A stretch of 64,000 nucleotides of DNA. It comes from Limonium bicolor (taxonomy: Eukaryota; Streptophyta; Magnoliopsida; Caryophyllales; Plumbaginaceae). A program made the position numbers and the translations under genes. How positions within the stretch are numbered: position 1 is the stretch's first letter; each line of letters starts with the position of its first letter. The notes below the pieces were generated by a model. It saw only the letters and a program-made list of their open reading frames with translations. It searched no databases and was not told the origin of the DNA. Location: the NCBI GenBank assembly GCA_023374045.1, contig CM041779.1, positions 144,585,485-144,649,484 of the forward strand. Direction: 5' to 3'. Positions 22,713 through 35,983 of this stretch are shown piece after piece.

Positions 22713-25700
22713 GGAGTACCGCTCTGATGACGAGATACTAGGTTAAGACAGTGAGCTTAGGATTTGGGAAACTTGGGAAAACGTTTGTGAGGTACGAAAC
22801 GCCTGTGTCTTAATGGAATTATGTGTTGGCAGAGCCTTTGGCCTGCAGGTGCTAGCCCTTGGGGGCACACCAATGAGTTGATTGTATTATGGTGCGTTAT
22901 TGAGAAGACGGACGGTAATACCGACATCTAGTGGTGGCGTGAGCCAGGAAGCTGGCCATGGGCATAAAGGCCCGGGAATATTACCTCTGTTAAGAACCAG
23001 CTGGGAGCTCAGCCAGGAGGAAACACAAACGTCATGAGTACGTTGGCGACAGTCCACTTTCATGAGGAAGTTTAGTACGAACTACACCACAGTATCCCTC
23101 CCGCTACAACCCAATGAATATAATACAATGGAGAAATCTAATCCCCGGATATAGGGAAGAGGGCTACCAAGCCCGAGAGACCGTCTAGACACACTCGCAG
23201 CGAATAATAATTCCTGCTCCTGTGACATCAACACGACCTCAATGCCATACCTCCATTGATGACCAAGCACTGTATCAATAGGCACTGCCAGAGGCGAGCA
23301 CCACTACTACAACGTCGTGGAAAGGATCACCCAAGAACATCGGGGCAAGCGGACCGGGAGCACCATGAACTCCGCGAGACCGTCGCCCGTAATGAGACCT
23401 CTAACCACCAACTGTAAAAAGAAACTATCTTAAAAACGTGGAAAAATTTTATAAGTATACCGCCCTGTTGTGTTCAAACTCCAATCCTAGAATTGTGTAC
23501 ACACAATACAGTGACGCTAGGACCTTGTCGTGACGACACATCTGGAGAAACAAATTTCGAGCGTTTATGCTAAGGTGAGCCTAACGTAAGAGGAGACTTG
23601 GATAAGGTAATGACAATGTCTTCAGGAAAATTTCCCAAATCCAAATATCTGCTTATTCATGAACAACCTTTCTAACAGTACTTAAACAACCAATGCAGCC
23701 GTGAGACAAATAAGTCGGAAACCGACAACTCTACTTGCATGGTGCGCTTGCAACAGCAAGCGCTGATTTGAACAATGTACCAATAATTTCGTCTACCCCA
23801 CGCACTTGCCACTGCAAGTGCTGCAAATAATTACCACTGCAGATACCACTGCCATTATCATACAAACGAATACCGTAAACTGCGTAGACCTATGGTACGA
23901 CACCATGGCTACCAATAATCACCAAACAATGGTACACCTCTAGTATAAACTACATAACTGCAATTGTTACAATAAATCTCTAAGATACGAGGCCTACAGC
24001 CTCTGAAGGACCCGACGAGTCCGAATAACGCAATGAAAATGGCACACCAGCCCATTACAATTATAACTATTAAGCAAAACGAGTCAAATGACACAGGCTG
24101 AGAGCCAAGATAACGTAATTTAGTTAACAAACCATTAAATGGCTGAATTGGAAGTGGACGGTGAAACCTGATTCCCGGGGATCAAGGGAAAACCAACCAC
24201 GAATTGGGGTGAAAGGTTAGTGCAACACTGGTGCTGATCACACCAGAGTCGTATGACTCCTGAAACTCTTCACAAGTTGCCAACATTAATTATAGTAAGG
24301 AAAAACAAAACTGCAGTATTCTAATTACAAACAACTAACAAAGGAAACTTGCGATTAACTACTACGTTATATATATGTATTAGATCATACAAATAAAACT
24401 ATGAGGAGAATGCGATCGTATAACGATCGCTGCCATACAATATCCAACTATATCGTATGGGCAGTATTTATATTATCCACTTATATTCATATCTCATGAT
24501 TTACTCTCCTATATTATAGGACACATTTTCATCATCAACTTAATGTAAGATGATTATTTGAGTTGACGCATTATATCATGCAATATATACTAAGAACTTT
24601 ATCTTAATATCTTGTCACATTTCGGGGCAAAATTTAAAATTCCTAAGGTTTCAATTTTATACTAACTTTAGGTGATAAATTCCGTTTTCTCATTACATAT
24701 ACTATAACCCATACTTTTAATAAAAACTATATTATTGCCAAAAAGCTTATACATCAAAAAAAAAAATTTGTCACTCTTATTTCCATCAACTAATAATATC
24801 TACCATATAGATCCTGTGCAGGGATTAATGAAAATATGCAAAAGTTCAATCTACCTCTGCCATTCTATGAGCCTCTTCCGTTTTGCGTATGTCACCGCCA
24901 CTCCCGTTGGCAGCATCCACTAATTCGGAACTTAATTTGAACACCATATTTCGACCCGAACGTTTTCGGGATTCCCATTACAGTATTGCCACATATTTAA
25001 CAAAATACTATACATATCATATTTAATCTTATAAACTTATAGTTCACTAACTATATGTACGTGTTCACCAACCAATGATGAACATAAAGAAATTGGTGAA
25101 ACGTATTAGTCCACAGAAAGACCAAGAGTGAAAAGAACAATTCTACCGTAATACGGACATTACCAATACCTTCGCAACAATGAACGCGAATCAACGCTGA
25201 ACGCGTGAATAACTACCACCTTTGAGCACCACCTTTACCAAGGAGTGCCATATATTGTTATGTACGATTGCAACTAATCAACATCAGGATTAAATTAAGA
25301 TGTATTATCAATATCATACCGATTATGAAACAAATTCTAAGTAGAAGAAGGGCTACCGCCATGGGCGTCCCGCCATGTAAAGAAAACGATAAGTATCGAT
25401 ATATGTTAAAAACATGTCGTTCACAGTTGTGACGACTGTCGGTGATGAACGAATGTTCAAATTAAAATTATGGCAAACACTTAACCAAACGCTAAATAGC
25501 GCGGGTACGCAAGTACCTAATGTACAAATAAAAGGCATAAGCTCAGGAGGCCGGGAACACTGACTCCAACTACCTTTCTAGGTACACTACTAAATAGTAA
25601 GATCAACGTTAAAATAACGAAACAAGGAAGCTGCGGTACACACTATAAGCAATACAAATAACAATGATGAATTACTAACGGGCGCCATACCGCGCAACCG

Positions 25701-28004
25701 AAATATAAATAACTGCAGTTACAAGTAACTAGCACTAAACAATAAGTAACAACAAAGACATTACTTACTAGCTGAATAACGAGCATGTAATGCTAATCAC
25801 TAATGGTGATAAATGTTTAGTCCTAATGGACAAACCAAATCTTATGAGAAATAGCATACCCTTTGTGGATGCAGTACCATCAATGAGAATAGTTGGAAAG
25901 ATGAAGAACCAAGCTGCTCAAACAATCATGCAATCTACAATACACCCAATTAAAAGGGAGAGGGAAACACATATAAATACTCAAGTGTGAGAACCTACCC
26001 TACGCCGTATCGGGAAGCATAGGGAAGATATGATAATGATTAAACCTAGAGGAAATAATTATGTATATACTCATGGAAATCGAGATGGGAGAACTGACAT
26101 TGCTACCTCAGCACCAATATTACATAAACCGAGTACAACCATACAGACGAATCAACGTTTAACGTTCAACTGGTTACCAACCAAGTGCTACCACTAACAT
26201 GTTACTAAGGACATGAGTCTAGAGAACAAAAATAATGTTCCAACCACCTCACCACCATACTGCCAGAACATTAGAAACTACAACAAGATAACCGACATTG
26301 CGGACCAATCAACATCAAGCTACAACAAGGACATCCATCAAAAGGGAGGTTGACAATAGAATACTTCGCAATAGTCGTGTAACAGACGCTACCAGTTTAC
26401 TAAACGAGACATGGGACGACCGCACTCCAATAGGAGCATGTGGGCCTGACAGACTTATTTATAGGTTAGTCAGGTAAGTAGTAATGTATCAGTACGGTAC
26501 CCCATGCATGTCGACAAGTAGTGTTAGGAACACGAGAAGTAGTCAACTCCGTACTACGGACAGTGATGCAGATTACCTCGAAGATGGACGAGAAGAACCG
26601 CAGTTAACCAACGGGCTAGAGAAACCAAGAACCTACAACACAAAGTAGCAGACGACACACACTAAAGACAAGGAGACCCTTCAGAGATGACGAAGCAAAC
26701 GACAGACACAAGAAACCACTATATAAGGATCATGCAAGTTCTTGCAATCCAGAGGAATCTACCAAATGATGTGAACATAAACGCGTGACTACACAATGAT
26801 AAGAAACAAGCTAAGTGCTAGCAGATACCTTAAGAAGGAATAATGGACTTGGAATGTACCACTCACATGATGATTCACTCGTCTTATCTGTTTGACTCTT
26901 TAGGTATTAGCTGCTGAGAGTTTACGCCTCTGCACTCTGTAGGACTGAGTGTTTTGGTATCGCACTTGTGCAGTTATTAATCTAGTAGAAATACAGAAAG
27001 ATGCAATGGATACCAACAAGAGTGTGTATCCAAGAACTACAACAATGTATTACTCTGCAACAAACGAATGTATGCTAGTGATCCAAATAAAAGATTACAC
27101 AGTAATGAAAAGAGGGAAATTGAGCCTATGTTTATGGGTCTGCACCTCATACTGAGCGAGTGGGCCCATTAGAACGAACTTGGGAGAGAGCACAAATACG
27201 TGCCTCACCCTTTATACATATTTAAGAGCCGAAGGGGCTAGAGTCATACCTGTCTCTCTGATATGAGAATAATCTACTCCAAAGGTGAAAACACCACATG
27301 AGAGTTAGAGAACTCTATGAGAGTCAAGTATCCAGCGCTCCTTGTGGAACGGCTGTTGAATACTTGTGGGGTACGGGGGCGTAACCCTTTTTAAGGGGGG
27401 TAGAGCCTCTTGACTGTGCACATGTTTGCACTAAATTCTGTTATTTCGTATGCGGGTCATACAATAGTTTGTGGATATGCGGGGCATACGATGTTGTTTG
27501 TTGGACGTTGTTTGTGATGTGTTTGTTCAGTTTGTTGGTATTGTTTGGTACGCGGGGCGTACGTGGTTGATTTGTTTGTGTGAAATTTGCACTTGTGGTA
27601 TGTATCTTATGAAATAATTGTTGAAATGATGTGTCTACGTCCATGAATGTAGTACTGTTCTGTATGATATGCGGAATATATATATTTATAGTACCTTGTA
27701 GATTGATTACACATAGTATAGTCTGGATACAAAATAAATCCTTAGATTTGGAATGTGTAATGATGCCATGGTGTGGACACCTCTGGGAGGTTGTCAGGAT
27801 TGGTAGAACTGATAGGAAATGATGGTGCTGATGGATCGCCTATGTCCATATACGTTTGAATTAACGCCACAAGTGATGGCTATGTGCTGTATAAGTGCAA
27901 TACAATGTGTATAAATGATATATCACATAGATATACATTATGGGGTTATATGGGTAGTTTAATACACCTATTTAAATAAAGCGACTTCGGGACGAAGTCT
28001 TTTT

Positions 28005-28016
28005 AAGGGGGGTAGA
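28005..28016 (+). promoter_or_regulatory. Polypurine tract (LARD-2)
   Basis: AAGGGGGGTAGA directly precedes the 3' LTR start (TTGAAATACCCC at 28017). This is the expected site for plus-strand DNA priming. Confidence 0.85.
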
Positions 28017-28415
28017 TTGAAATACCCCTACTTAATTAAACATGATTTAAATATATAATTTACTACATTAAGGTATGAACGAACGGTTAAATAGTAATAC
28101 GGTCACGCACTTATATACATACGTATGTATGCACGTATGTATAACGTTACCCTATTATAACGTTGTACACATAACTAGTAATGCGACATGATGATATAGT
28201 CGCATGGGTACTTGCAACCGAAATCATATAACTAAAACACGACAAATAAAATGGTTGTACCCGTATATGGGTATAGTTAAAAACGTGACATAACGAAATA
28301 GTAGTATATATATATGTACATATAACTACTAACGTGACATGTTAATACAAGTCACTTATATGCAAGAAATAGGCATAACAAGGCTGGAAAAATAAAATAA
28401 AAGAGCAACTATGCT

Positions 28416-28482
28416 CTAGCCAGGATTTGAACCCGAGACCCTTCGTAACAATCCCGAAACCTTAACCGATTGAGCCGCTGTC
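28416..28482 (-). other. tRNA-like segment in LARD-2 3' LTR
   Basis: Identical to 16381-16447 in the 5' LTR: A-box-like GGCTCAATCGGTTAAGG and B-box-like GGGTTCAAATCC on the minus strand. Its presence in both LTRs shows it was part of the element before insertion. Confidence 0.6.
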
Positions 28483-29884
28483 GAATTCAGTATTGTACAC
28501 TCACGAATTATATCAAGTAGCAAAGCTACCCACTTATTCCACACTGAACTACTACTCTACTACCGAACTGTCCCTAAACTCCAATTTCAACTACCGAACA
28601 GAACAAGTAAAGAATTACTCAACAGTGTGCTGTTCTTCCCCCATGCTGATGCATGTCTCGGAAGTAATACCCGACACCCTCTGTTCCACCAGTATGGGCA
28701 CTGCCTATTAAAGAAACTCAACCTTCTCAATTCCCTCTACATGCAACTCGGTCTTGGCATGCCCAGAAGCTCGTTGATACCCACTGTCCACTGGCGCAAG
28801 ATTCTGGAAAAATTCTGGAGTTAGTTGACACAGAACAGCTAGGTGAATGGGTAATCAACTTCTCTTCTCCATCCTCGTACTTCTGAGTCCGAAAGCTTCT
28901 ACTCCACTTCTAATTCTTCTTGATGCTTGCCCGGTGATGGGTGCTGCAATCCAGGAAATTTGAAACAGCACGGTCAGGAGGAAAACAGCAGGAAATCTCC
29001 CCATGCTCCCCTGATTTTCTTTTCACAAAACGGTAATGCCATTTCCCTCCATGTTTGTCTGTTCACCTTGCTCTATCAGTTTGTTTCTCTCTTGGTAAGC
29101 CTGAAACGATGTCACTCATGAAACCTGTACCTCTTGATTCCTGACTCAAGGTCTTTAACTCTCTTTTACATCTCTGAATGGGTGCTGTTCAGGCTCCTGA
29201 AAATCCGGAACAGATCAGTCCAGAAGACCATCAAGTATGATATCTAGAGATCCTGGAATGGAACAAGTCCTCTGCAAAAAAAAAAGGAACTTCTAAGGGT
29301 AAGACCATGAAACCAGGAAATTCTGGTTGAATAACTCTTTCATTCTTCTGTCCTCCTGTCCGAGATTCTCCAGTTGCTTAACTCATTTCCTCTTCAGGCG
29401 CTGCTTGACTCCGCCAGGAATTGTAACTCATGAAGAGTGTACCAAGATCCCATGCATGACAACTCAATTCTGTTTCAACAATAAGAAACACAACCAGGTA
29501 GATCTCCTAGCAGTTTACTCATGATTTGTTACCTGTGTTAACCGGCCTGCTCACTCGAGAGAAAATTTCCTCAGCTGCGCTCGAGTGACCAAGAAGTTGA
29601 AGTCGCATTGGCACCAAAGGATTAGTCAAAGAGGAACGGTTGAGACACTCAACTGGTGAGCTAACTCTAACCTGAAACTATTACCAGAAAACAAGACCAA
29701 ACGGTCAAGTTCAACTATTGAGTATTTTGAATGCAGTAAAGGTTGCTTCTTTTGTAGATTATTTATGAACTTAAATACAGCTGGTACACTACTAACATAC
29801 CTAGCTAAGTCATAAGCACGCTAGGGAAAACTAAGGAAAGGAGTTAGATCACAGAAACAAACAACAGGAGAGAGAGCTTGCATC

Positions 29885-32385
29885 AATGCATGACAGCAGT
29901 TTCAGTTTCCTTTTGGGTTCTGTATAAAATGTTTCAGAAACGTAGTCAGGTTGCTTAAGGGTTTGGTTTTGGGACTGTTCACGATTTAGATTTGATGATA
30001 TAGTTAGTTAGTAGGAACCAGATCCATTAATGAAACGGAAAAGACAGAATAAAATAGCAAAAGAGAAACCTGTAATAGTTCCTCAGTCTATCAGATTTTC
30101 AGTGTTTCAATTTATTCCTCAAGCTTCCTTCCACTTCGGTATTAAAGCATTTCAGAAGTTTTAACAGATTTGCCTTGGGGTTTTGGAGTTAAAACTGAGT
30201 TAAAACATGTAACTGAACAACTCAACCAACAGAAGAAAACAGGAGCTAGATTAGCTAGGAGAAAATGCAAAAGTTGCATATCAGTTTTGGGTCCCTGGGT
30301 GTTCTGTACAGACATGTCCAGTGGGGCATTCTTGGTTGCCTTGGGTTGTCTTAAAACAAACAAAGTGTTAAACCTTACAGCTAAGTAGACAGATGGTTTG
30401 GGCTAGAAAACAAAAAAAAAAAGAACAAACTGGTAAACCAGACAGAAAAGAGCCTGTCAGGTCCCTGGCTCGATTTATCCTAGTTTCAGAGTATGGATTT
30501 TGTTTTTCAGGAATGTTACCCAAGTAGTTCTGACCTGAGATGGGTTAAACACCTCGAATAAACATCAACTAAGCATTCAAGGAAATTTAGAAAGAATTAG
30601 AGTTAGGGTAGATTAAGAACAGGAAGGGCACCATGAGAAAGAAATGTAACAGAAAGGAAGACAGATAATAATTCCTGTTTGTCTGTTTGTATATCAGTTT
30701 CAGATTTTCTGTTTCTGTGGTGTAGGTAGCCTTAGTAACTCTAACTCAGTATCTTAAATTGGGGGAAGTATAAACTGTATTGAAACTCCTAACTGAGAGT
30801 AAATAAACTGGAAAAATTAAGGAATCAGGTGGCACGTTGCAGAGAGAATCCACCAGTTTCACATTCCTGTTTCTTCTTCTGTAACAACCTAGGCTAGTTT
30901 CTGTTTTAGGAATCCAGATTTCAGTAACACCGACAGTGTTGTCCTAATTCATCTGTAAACCTAGGAACCCCTAAACATCAAGATAATGATGAGAACCAAC
31001 TAATACCTTGGGGCTGAGATCAGAAGAAGAAGGAAAGAAAACTGGTGTAAGAAGGAACTCAAAAACCTGAAATTTTCACTTCTGTGTAATTGGTTTCCAG
31101 AAGCTTTGTAGATGCTAAATTGATAAGCTGAGTATCCTAAGAACTCTATAACACATTACATTAAGAGTGATGAGCTGGGGAAAAAGTTCAGGAACCAGGG
31201 GACACGAGACAAGGGAATCAGTCAACTTTACATGTCTGTTTTCGGTAACAGAATAGCCCAGCTTCTGAGTGGAGAGTTTTCTGAGAAATGTCCTGAATGA
31301 TTGAGGAATTGTTGTGAGGTAAAGTCAGAGTAGACCGTTAGCTGATTGGGTAACTAATTCGGAGGAAAAGGGAGTTAAATGAGTGAACTATAAGAGAAAC
31401 AGAAAAGTAGAGAAACACCAGTTTCAGATTTCAGTTTTATCCAGCTTCAGTTTCCTTTCCAGTTCAGTGGTTAATTATTTCTACATCTGTAACAAGCTGT
31501 TTTGGGTTGTTCTTAAATTTAAAGGCCTGATAAGATGTCAACTGAGTGGATACAACAGCTATGAAGGGTTGCAAATAAGTTTAGCAAACAGGCAGAGAGC
31601 AAACTAAGAGAAAGTGTTAGTTCCTGACTGTAGTTCAACTTCAGAAATTTCATGTTTCTGTATAACTCTGTTACAGAAGATAAAAGGGTTGCAATGGTTT
31701 GTTAAGAGTTTAATACTATACTGAGACACATAAATGAATCGTTAAGTAAGTGGGGGAAGGTTAAGAAATGATTTAGGTGACAGAAAATAAAACAACAGGA
31801 ATAAGTTGCAGCAGTGCCAATTTCATTTCAGGTTCTTTATGTCTTCTGTCTGAAGGACTTCCAGGGTGGTTAACCTTGATAAATTGGGTCTGTGTCAAAG
31901 ATATATGTTTGATAGCACACTTGACCAAGTGGGTAGACAACCCCTACGAAAGTAGCAATGAGATTAAAGAAACAGAAAGAAAGTAACAGGAAGGATAAAC
32001 AACAGTCCAGGAAACCAGTTTCTGTTTTGGTTTCAGTCTCAGAATTTGCCATCTCTGTATAACTAGGATGCAGGGAGTATAAGTGGATGGCATTGAGTGA
32101 TTAAAAGAGCTTAAAACCAAACTAACTCGTGAGACTGATATGTGAAGCATATGGAAACCGATCAGAAGACTGAGCAAGGGCTTGAAGAAAAGATACATGA
32201 ACAATGTTTCAGTTTATTCCAGAAGCTGAACTGTTTCTGTAAGTGAGCAGAACAGATTGTTTGTGAGTGTTGGAGAGAATTAATCTTGAACCTAAAATAC
32301 TTCTAAGAGGATGGATTAGACTGATACATTCATTAGGTATTTGGAAATCAACTTAATTACCAAACAGATACAAAAAAAAAGATAT
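29885..32385. repeat. Second copy of the ~190-bp degenerate array
   Basis: Carried by the 3' LTR. It matches 17850-20340 with small indels only. Differences between units within one LTR far exceed differences between the two LTRs, so the array is older than this insertion. Confidence 0.5.
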
Positions 32386-34745
32386 ACTACGAAGGCATGA
32401 ACTTCAGATTTCTGATGTCATGTTTTCTTGCTGTTCAATTAAGTTACAGTGAGTGGTTCAGTTGTAATGCAAACTTGGGTCTTCAATCTATAATTAATAT
32501 GGTGAGTTTGAGGTGTGAAAGGAAATTTGATGTACATATATACATATGTAACCAATAATTAAACAAGTGTGAAAAGACCTTAGGTCATATCTTACCACAA
32601 GGTTTCCGATTTTATAAAATAAATATCTACAATATATTATAAGTTATGTGGTAGTTCTGTGAGAGATGAAAGTATATAATAAAGGAGCTCAAATGTGACA
32701 CATGTGTATATTATTTTCGATACGCTCCTAAGTTGCCAAGCCACATGTAATAAAGTCTAGTGACACATAAAATATCGTACCGTATAACATTATAGAACAA
32801 ACGTAACACAAATAATATTATGTGGCTAAAGATGTAGTTATTCAAACTGTTATGCTAAACGCATACATACAAAGATAAACACGTATCAAGAAATAAAGTT
32901 ATACACTATAGTTAGAACGACATAAAATACTAAGGTTAGTATAGGACCTTGGTTTGATAAGTAAACCCTAGTGAAGTATCATAAGTGTATAACGTAACGT
33001 TTCATGCTCTAATGTAAACTGAGAATTAACTCACACAACGCGTAAGGAGTTATCAAATATTAACAACGATACTTTAACTAGTAACAAATGTTAAGTCTGG
33101 GGACATAGTACTAGGATTTCAAATATTGTTCGGGAATACCGAATTGTGCTGTCATGTGGATTGACGCTTAGTGTTCCTTGTATTACTAGATCGCAGTTCC
33201 GACGTACGCGCTCGAAAGCTCTAGTGGTCTGCACTGCACGAATCTAGACAACGGTGTACGGTATGTAATGGGATTTGATCCGAGTTGTCCTGAGGAATTC
33301 CTCGGGCTCGGATTTGTTTGATAAATAACTTGTGTGAATGTATGTATGTGGTGTATGTATGTGATGCATGTGTATGATGTGTAGTTATGTTCATTGCATT
33401 ATTTATTTATGCACGAACGTCCTACGGGACTAATACTACGTCGACTATAGATCGACTTATACAAAACTACATATGCGAAATGTGTGATTGTGACCACTGT
33501 TGCTTGACTTAATACGCTAAGTATTACAAGTACGTAGTTATAACCTAAGTAAAATACTTAGGAACGGGACACGACATTGTCGGTCTCTAGAGCTTTGACT
33601 CAAACGTGAATGTTACCTAGAATAATTCTAGGCATGCGTAAGACCCATAGGGCAGCCAACAAATTAAGTGATGTACTCCATAACAAAAATGTAACTGACT
33701 ATCTAACTAACAAAGCTAACAGTGGAGTGTAAATGAATGTGATGTTGTACCTTAATCCAGACAGTCACTGGCTGCTGGTCGCGCGTAGAGATCTCTTGGG
33801 ATATCCCGTATCGGGTTTTCCCTAGTTAAATCCTGATCGAGCCTAGATAGATCGTCAGGCGGAGTGTGCTACCGTTGGCACCAGGCCCTTGGCCACCTAA
33901 ATGGACGCCTTTACAAAGGCAAAGTGAATAAGTCCCAGAGTCTTCGGATGATCAGGGCAGTGAGCACCTTTGTGTGTACGTGGGACTACTGTCCAAGTGA
34001 ATATATTTCGGGTTGTCCTAACTGACGCCCGACTGTGCTAACCTAAACAAACAATATGTGAAGGCCCAGAGGGCCGAGTGATATACTATGTGATGACGTT
34101 AATATACGATGAATGAGTTCATACTATGTGATGATGTTAATAAACGATGAATGAGTTCATACTATGTGATGATGTTAATTTACGATGAATAAGTTCTCAA
34201 TGCCATTGTATTGTATGATGTATGACAGTAATGTGTATATCCATATATGACTGTTTGGATTGGATGAATGATTATATAATCATGCATGCTGTTACAGTAG
34301 TTGTTATACCTGTAAAATGACAAGCATGAAATCAATCTAATATCAAGATGGTTAAAAATGACAAGTGACCAATAGGGTCCAGATCCGGCATACTCAGCGT
34401 CTATCGCTGATACTACACTTATTGTGCAGGTTGCTGAACACGTTGAAGCCGAAGTGCGGGATTGGGTAGTTAGGACATTGTGAGATTTGGATTATGTTTA
34501 GATGCTCATAGTAGTTGTGCTTTTGATACCTAGATAGAAATGTAGATGGTATCTCGTTGTCACTGCGGATTGTATTCTTATGTTTAATTTTGTTAAGATG
34601 TTGTACTGCTACATCACTCGCATGGGCGAGTGGTGGCAAGTAACACCCATGTGAGTGCTATTAATGTAATTACTTCCGCTGTGAGACGCCTTTAATTCCT
34701 GTTCACGTGAGCGACTATTACGTAATTGTTATGAGGGGTGTTACA

Positions 34746-35922
34746 ATAACACCTTGAAAATCCCTCACTTCTACTCGGTTTCAGCACCTCCTTGGTGTCG
34801 GTTTTGGAGCTCTTGGCTGGCTGGCTGGCTTGCTCTACCTCTTAGCTCGAGTTTCTTTATGTTAGAAGATTTTTAGGGAAGTATATTGGTGTGATGGAGA
34901 ATGTCAGGTTGTGGGTGCTCTTATATAGGCAAGGAAACTGTTACTTAAGTTAAAGGAAAGTTTTCTTAAGGTTACACCTCTCATGACACCATCTCTTCTC
35001 CTATTGACTATCACTTTGGCTGAATATTTAAAGGTTATTTTGTGGATAATATTTCTAGGATGGAGGCAGCAGCAATGATGGGCTGAAACAAGCATTTATG
35101 AGCATTAAATGTGCAGTAATGTGGCCGGCCATTTAAGGCCATGTTTGGCATGATTTGGACACCTCCCCTAAGGCTGTGTTTGGCTAGGTGGTCTAAGTTT
35201 ACTTCATGGTGAAGAAAGATCAAGATAAATCTAGCTAAGTCCTTGTTCTTGGCAGCACTTATATGTGTAATTGCTTAAGTCATGTTTCTTCATGTGAGGG
35301 AAACCTAATATGTTTCTTAATGAGAGGGTTTCCTAAATTTTTCACACATACATTTCTTCATGAGTGGGTTTCCTTCCTAAGAGGGTTTCCTCTTGAGAGG
35401 GTTTCCTTTCTAAGGGGGTTTCGTTCCCGTGAGGGTTTCCTTCCTGGGGGGTTCCTTAAATTTTCACACCAGTGATCATGTGACACATATTAATTATTCA
35501 GGATATTCTAATATACAAATTTCCAATCAAAAGTTGATTATATGACAAAAATACCTATGCACCTCAAACACATGCTAACCTCCAAGTAGGTTGCCACCTC
35601 GTGCTTACCTTAACTAGGCCGCCACCTCGTGCTTATCTTAACTAGGTCACCACCTCGTGCTTACTTCGACTAGGTCACCACCTCGTGCTTAACAAGCTGT
35701 TTTTGGTGTATCTCAAGGAGAAAAGTAATTATGATGGAGTAAAACTAACTATGGGAGCATTTCGGCTATTAGGGTTTTACCGGGTCTCCTGAGGTTTCCA
35801 AGGTTTTCCATCTCTGGTTACTGTGGTTTCCTAGATCATTTCCGGGACTTTCGTTACTTAGGGGTTTTAGCATTTCCGAGACTTTCAGGAATTTAGGGTT
35901 CCCTCATATTTGGGGTATTTCA
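34746..35922 (-). repeat. LARD-1 5' LTR, proximal fragment
   Basis: This resumes the LTR after the insertion with the second ATAAC copy (34746-34750) and continues to the element end at 35922. It carries a TATA-like TATATAA on the minus strand (34927-34921) and the minisatellites at 35350-35455 and 35590-35692. It is followed by the GTATA duplication. Confidence 0.88.
34921..34927 (-). promoter_or_regulatory. TATA box in LARD-1 5' LTR
   Basis: The minus strand reads CCTATATAAGAGCACCC. This is the promoter-bearing LTR of LARD-1, but it is now separated from the LTR end and interior by the 18.8-kb insertion, so it can hardly drive a useful element RNA. Confidence 0.55.
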
Positions 35923-35983
35923 GTATACACTTCCTTGAGTATATAATGTGAAACTAAAACTATTCATTAACTTACTTGTTCGG

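Larger units (their letters stand above)
22697..28017 (+). other. LARD-2 internal region, no coding sequence
   Basis: 5.3 kb between the LTRs. The left end holds the primer-binding site (22701-22712). The right end holds a polypurine tract (28005-28016, AAGGGGGGTAGA). A second GGGGGGTAGA-type tract lies at 27395-27406 (TTTTTAAGGGGGGTAGAG), about 600 bp upstream of the real one. No open frame longer than ~80 codons and no retroelement protein motif is visible in any frame. Composition is mixed, with AT-rich 24360-25100. I see no captured host gene. Confidence 0.85.
15983..34745 (+). mobile_element. Giant coding-free LTR element (LARD-2) with 6.7-kb LTRs, TSD ATAAC
   Basis: The element runs from TGAAATACCCC (15983) to GGGGTGTTACA (34745) with perfect 5-bp duplications ATAAC at 15978-15982 and 34746-34750. 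The two LTRs (15983-22696 and 28018-34745) are nearly identical over 6.7 kb, differing mainly by small indels, which implies recent insertion. The primer site TGGTATCAGAGC (tRNA-iMet) lies at 22701-22712, and a polypurine tract AAGGGGGGTAGA ends just before 28018. The 5.3-kb interior has no gag, protease, integrase or reverse transcriptase signature in any frame. It is a large retrotransposon derivative that must use enzymes from another element. Confidence 0.93.
28018..34745 (+). repeat. LARD-2 3' LTR
   Basis: 6728 bp, nearly identical to 15983-22696. The largest difference is at 33093-33113, where it reads GTCTGGGGACATAGTACTAGG while the 5' copy has a G/C homopolymer-rich stretch (21050-21072). 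Other differences are 1-5 base indels. It carries the second tRNA-like segment at 28416-28482 and the second copy of the ~190-bp array (about 29885-32385). Confidence 0.93.
11045..35922 (-). mobile_element. Non-autonomous LTR element (LARD-type, here LARD-1), minus strand, TSD GTATA
   Basis: The ends are 11045 (TGTAAAACCCC) and 35922 (GGGGTATTTCA), flanked by a perfect 5-bp duplication GTATA (11040-11044 and 35923-35927). Two LTRs of about 2.7 kb enclose an interior of only ~0.6 kb. Orientation is minus: the tRNA-iMet primer site reads TGGTATCAGAGC on the minus strand next to the right LTR (plus GCTCTGATACCA, 14353-14364), and a purine tract (GGAGTGGAGGA on the minus strand) abuts the left LTR. 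No gag or pol is present. The right (5') LTR is split by the 18.8-kb element at 15983-34745. Without that insert the element is about 6.1 kb. It sits in a MULE intron. Confidence 0.9.

Noticed and set aside
22725..22745. CTGATGA after the LARD-2 primer site (and at 40425) as a hammerhead ribozyme core, as in retrozymes
   Set aside because: No GAAA partner at the right distance and no flanking helices that pair; also checked the GGACCCGACGAGTCC stretch near 24010 with the same result.
22697..28017. A captured host gene inside LARD-2
   Set aside because: No frame above ~80 codons, no splice-linked coding blocks, and no familiar protein motif on either strand.
16458..34639. Short open frames that occur twice, at 12.03-12.05 kb spacing (for example 16458/28493, 19339/31383, 22345/34394)
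   Set aside because: They are duplicate positions in the two LTRs of LARD-2. Duplication explains the conservation; none has protein-like features.
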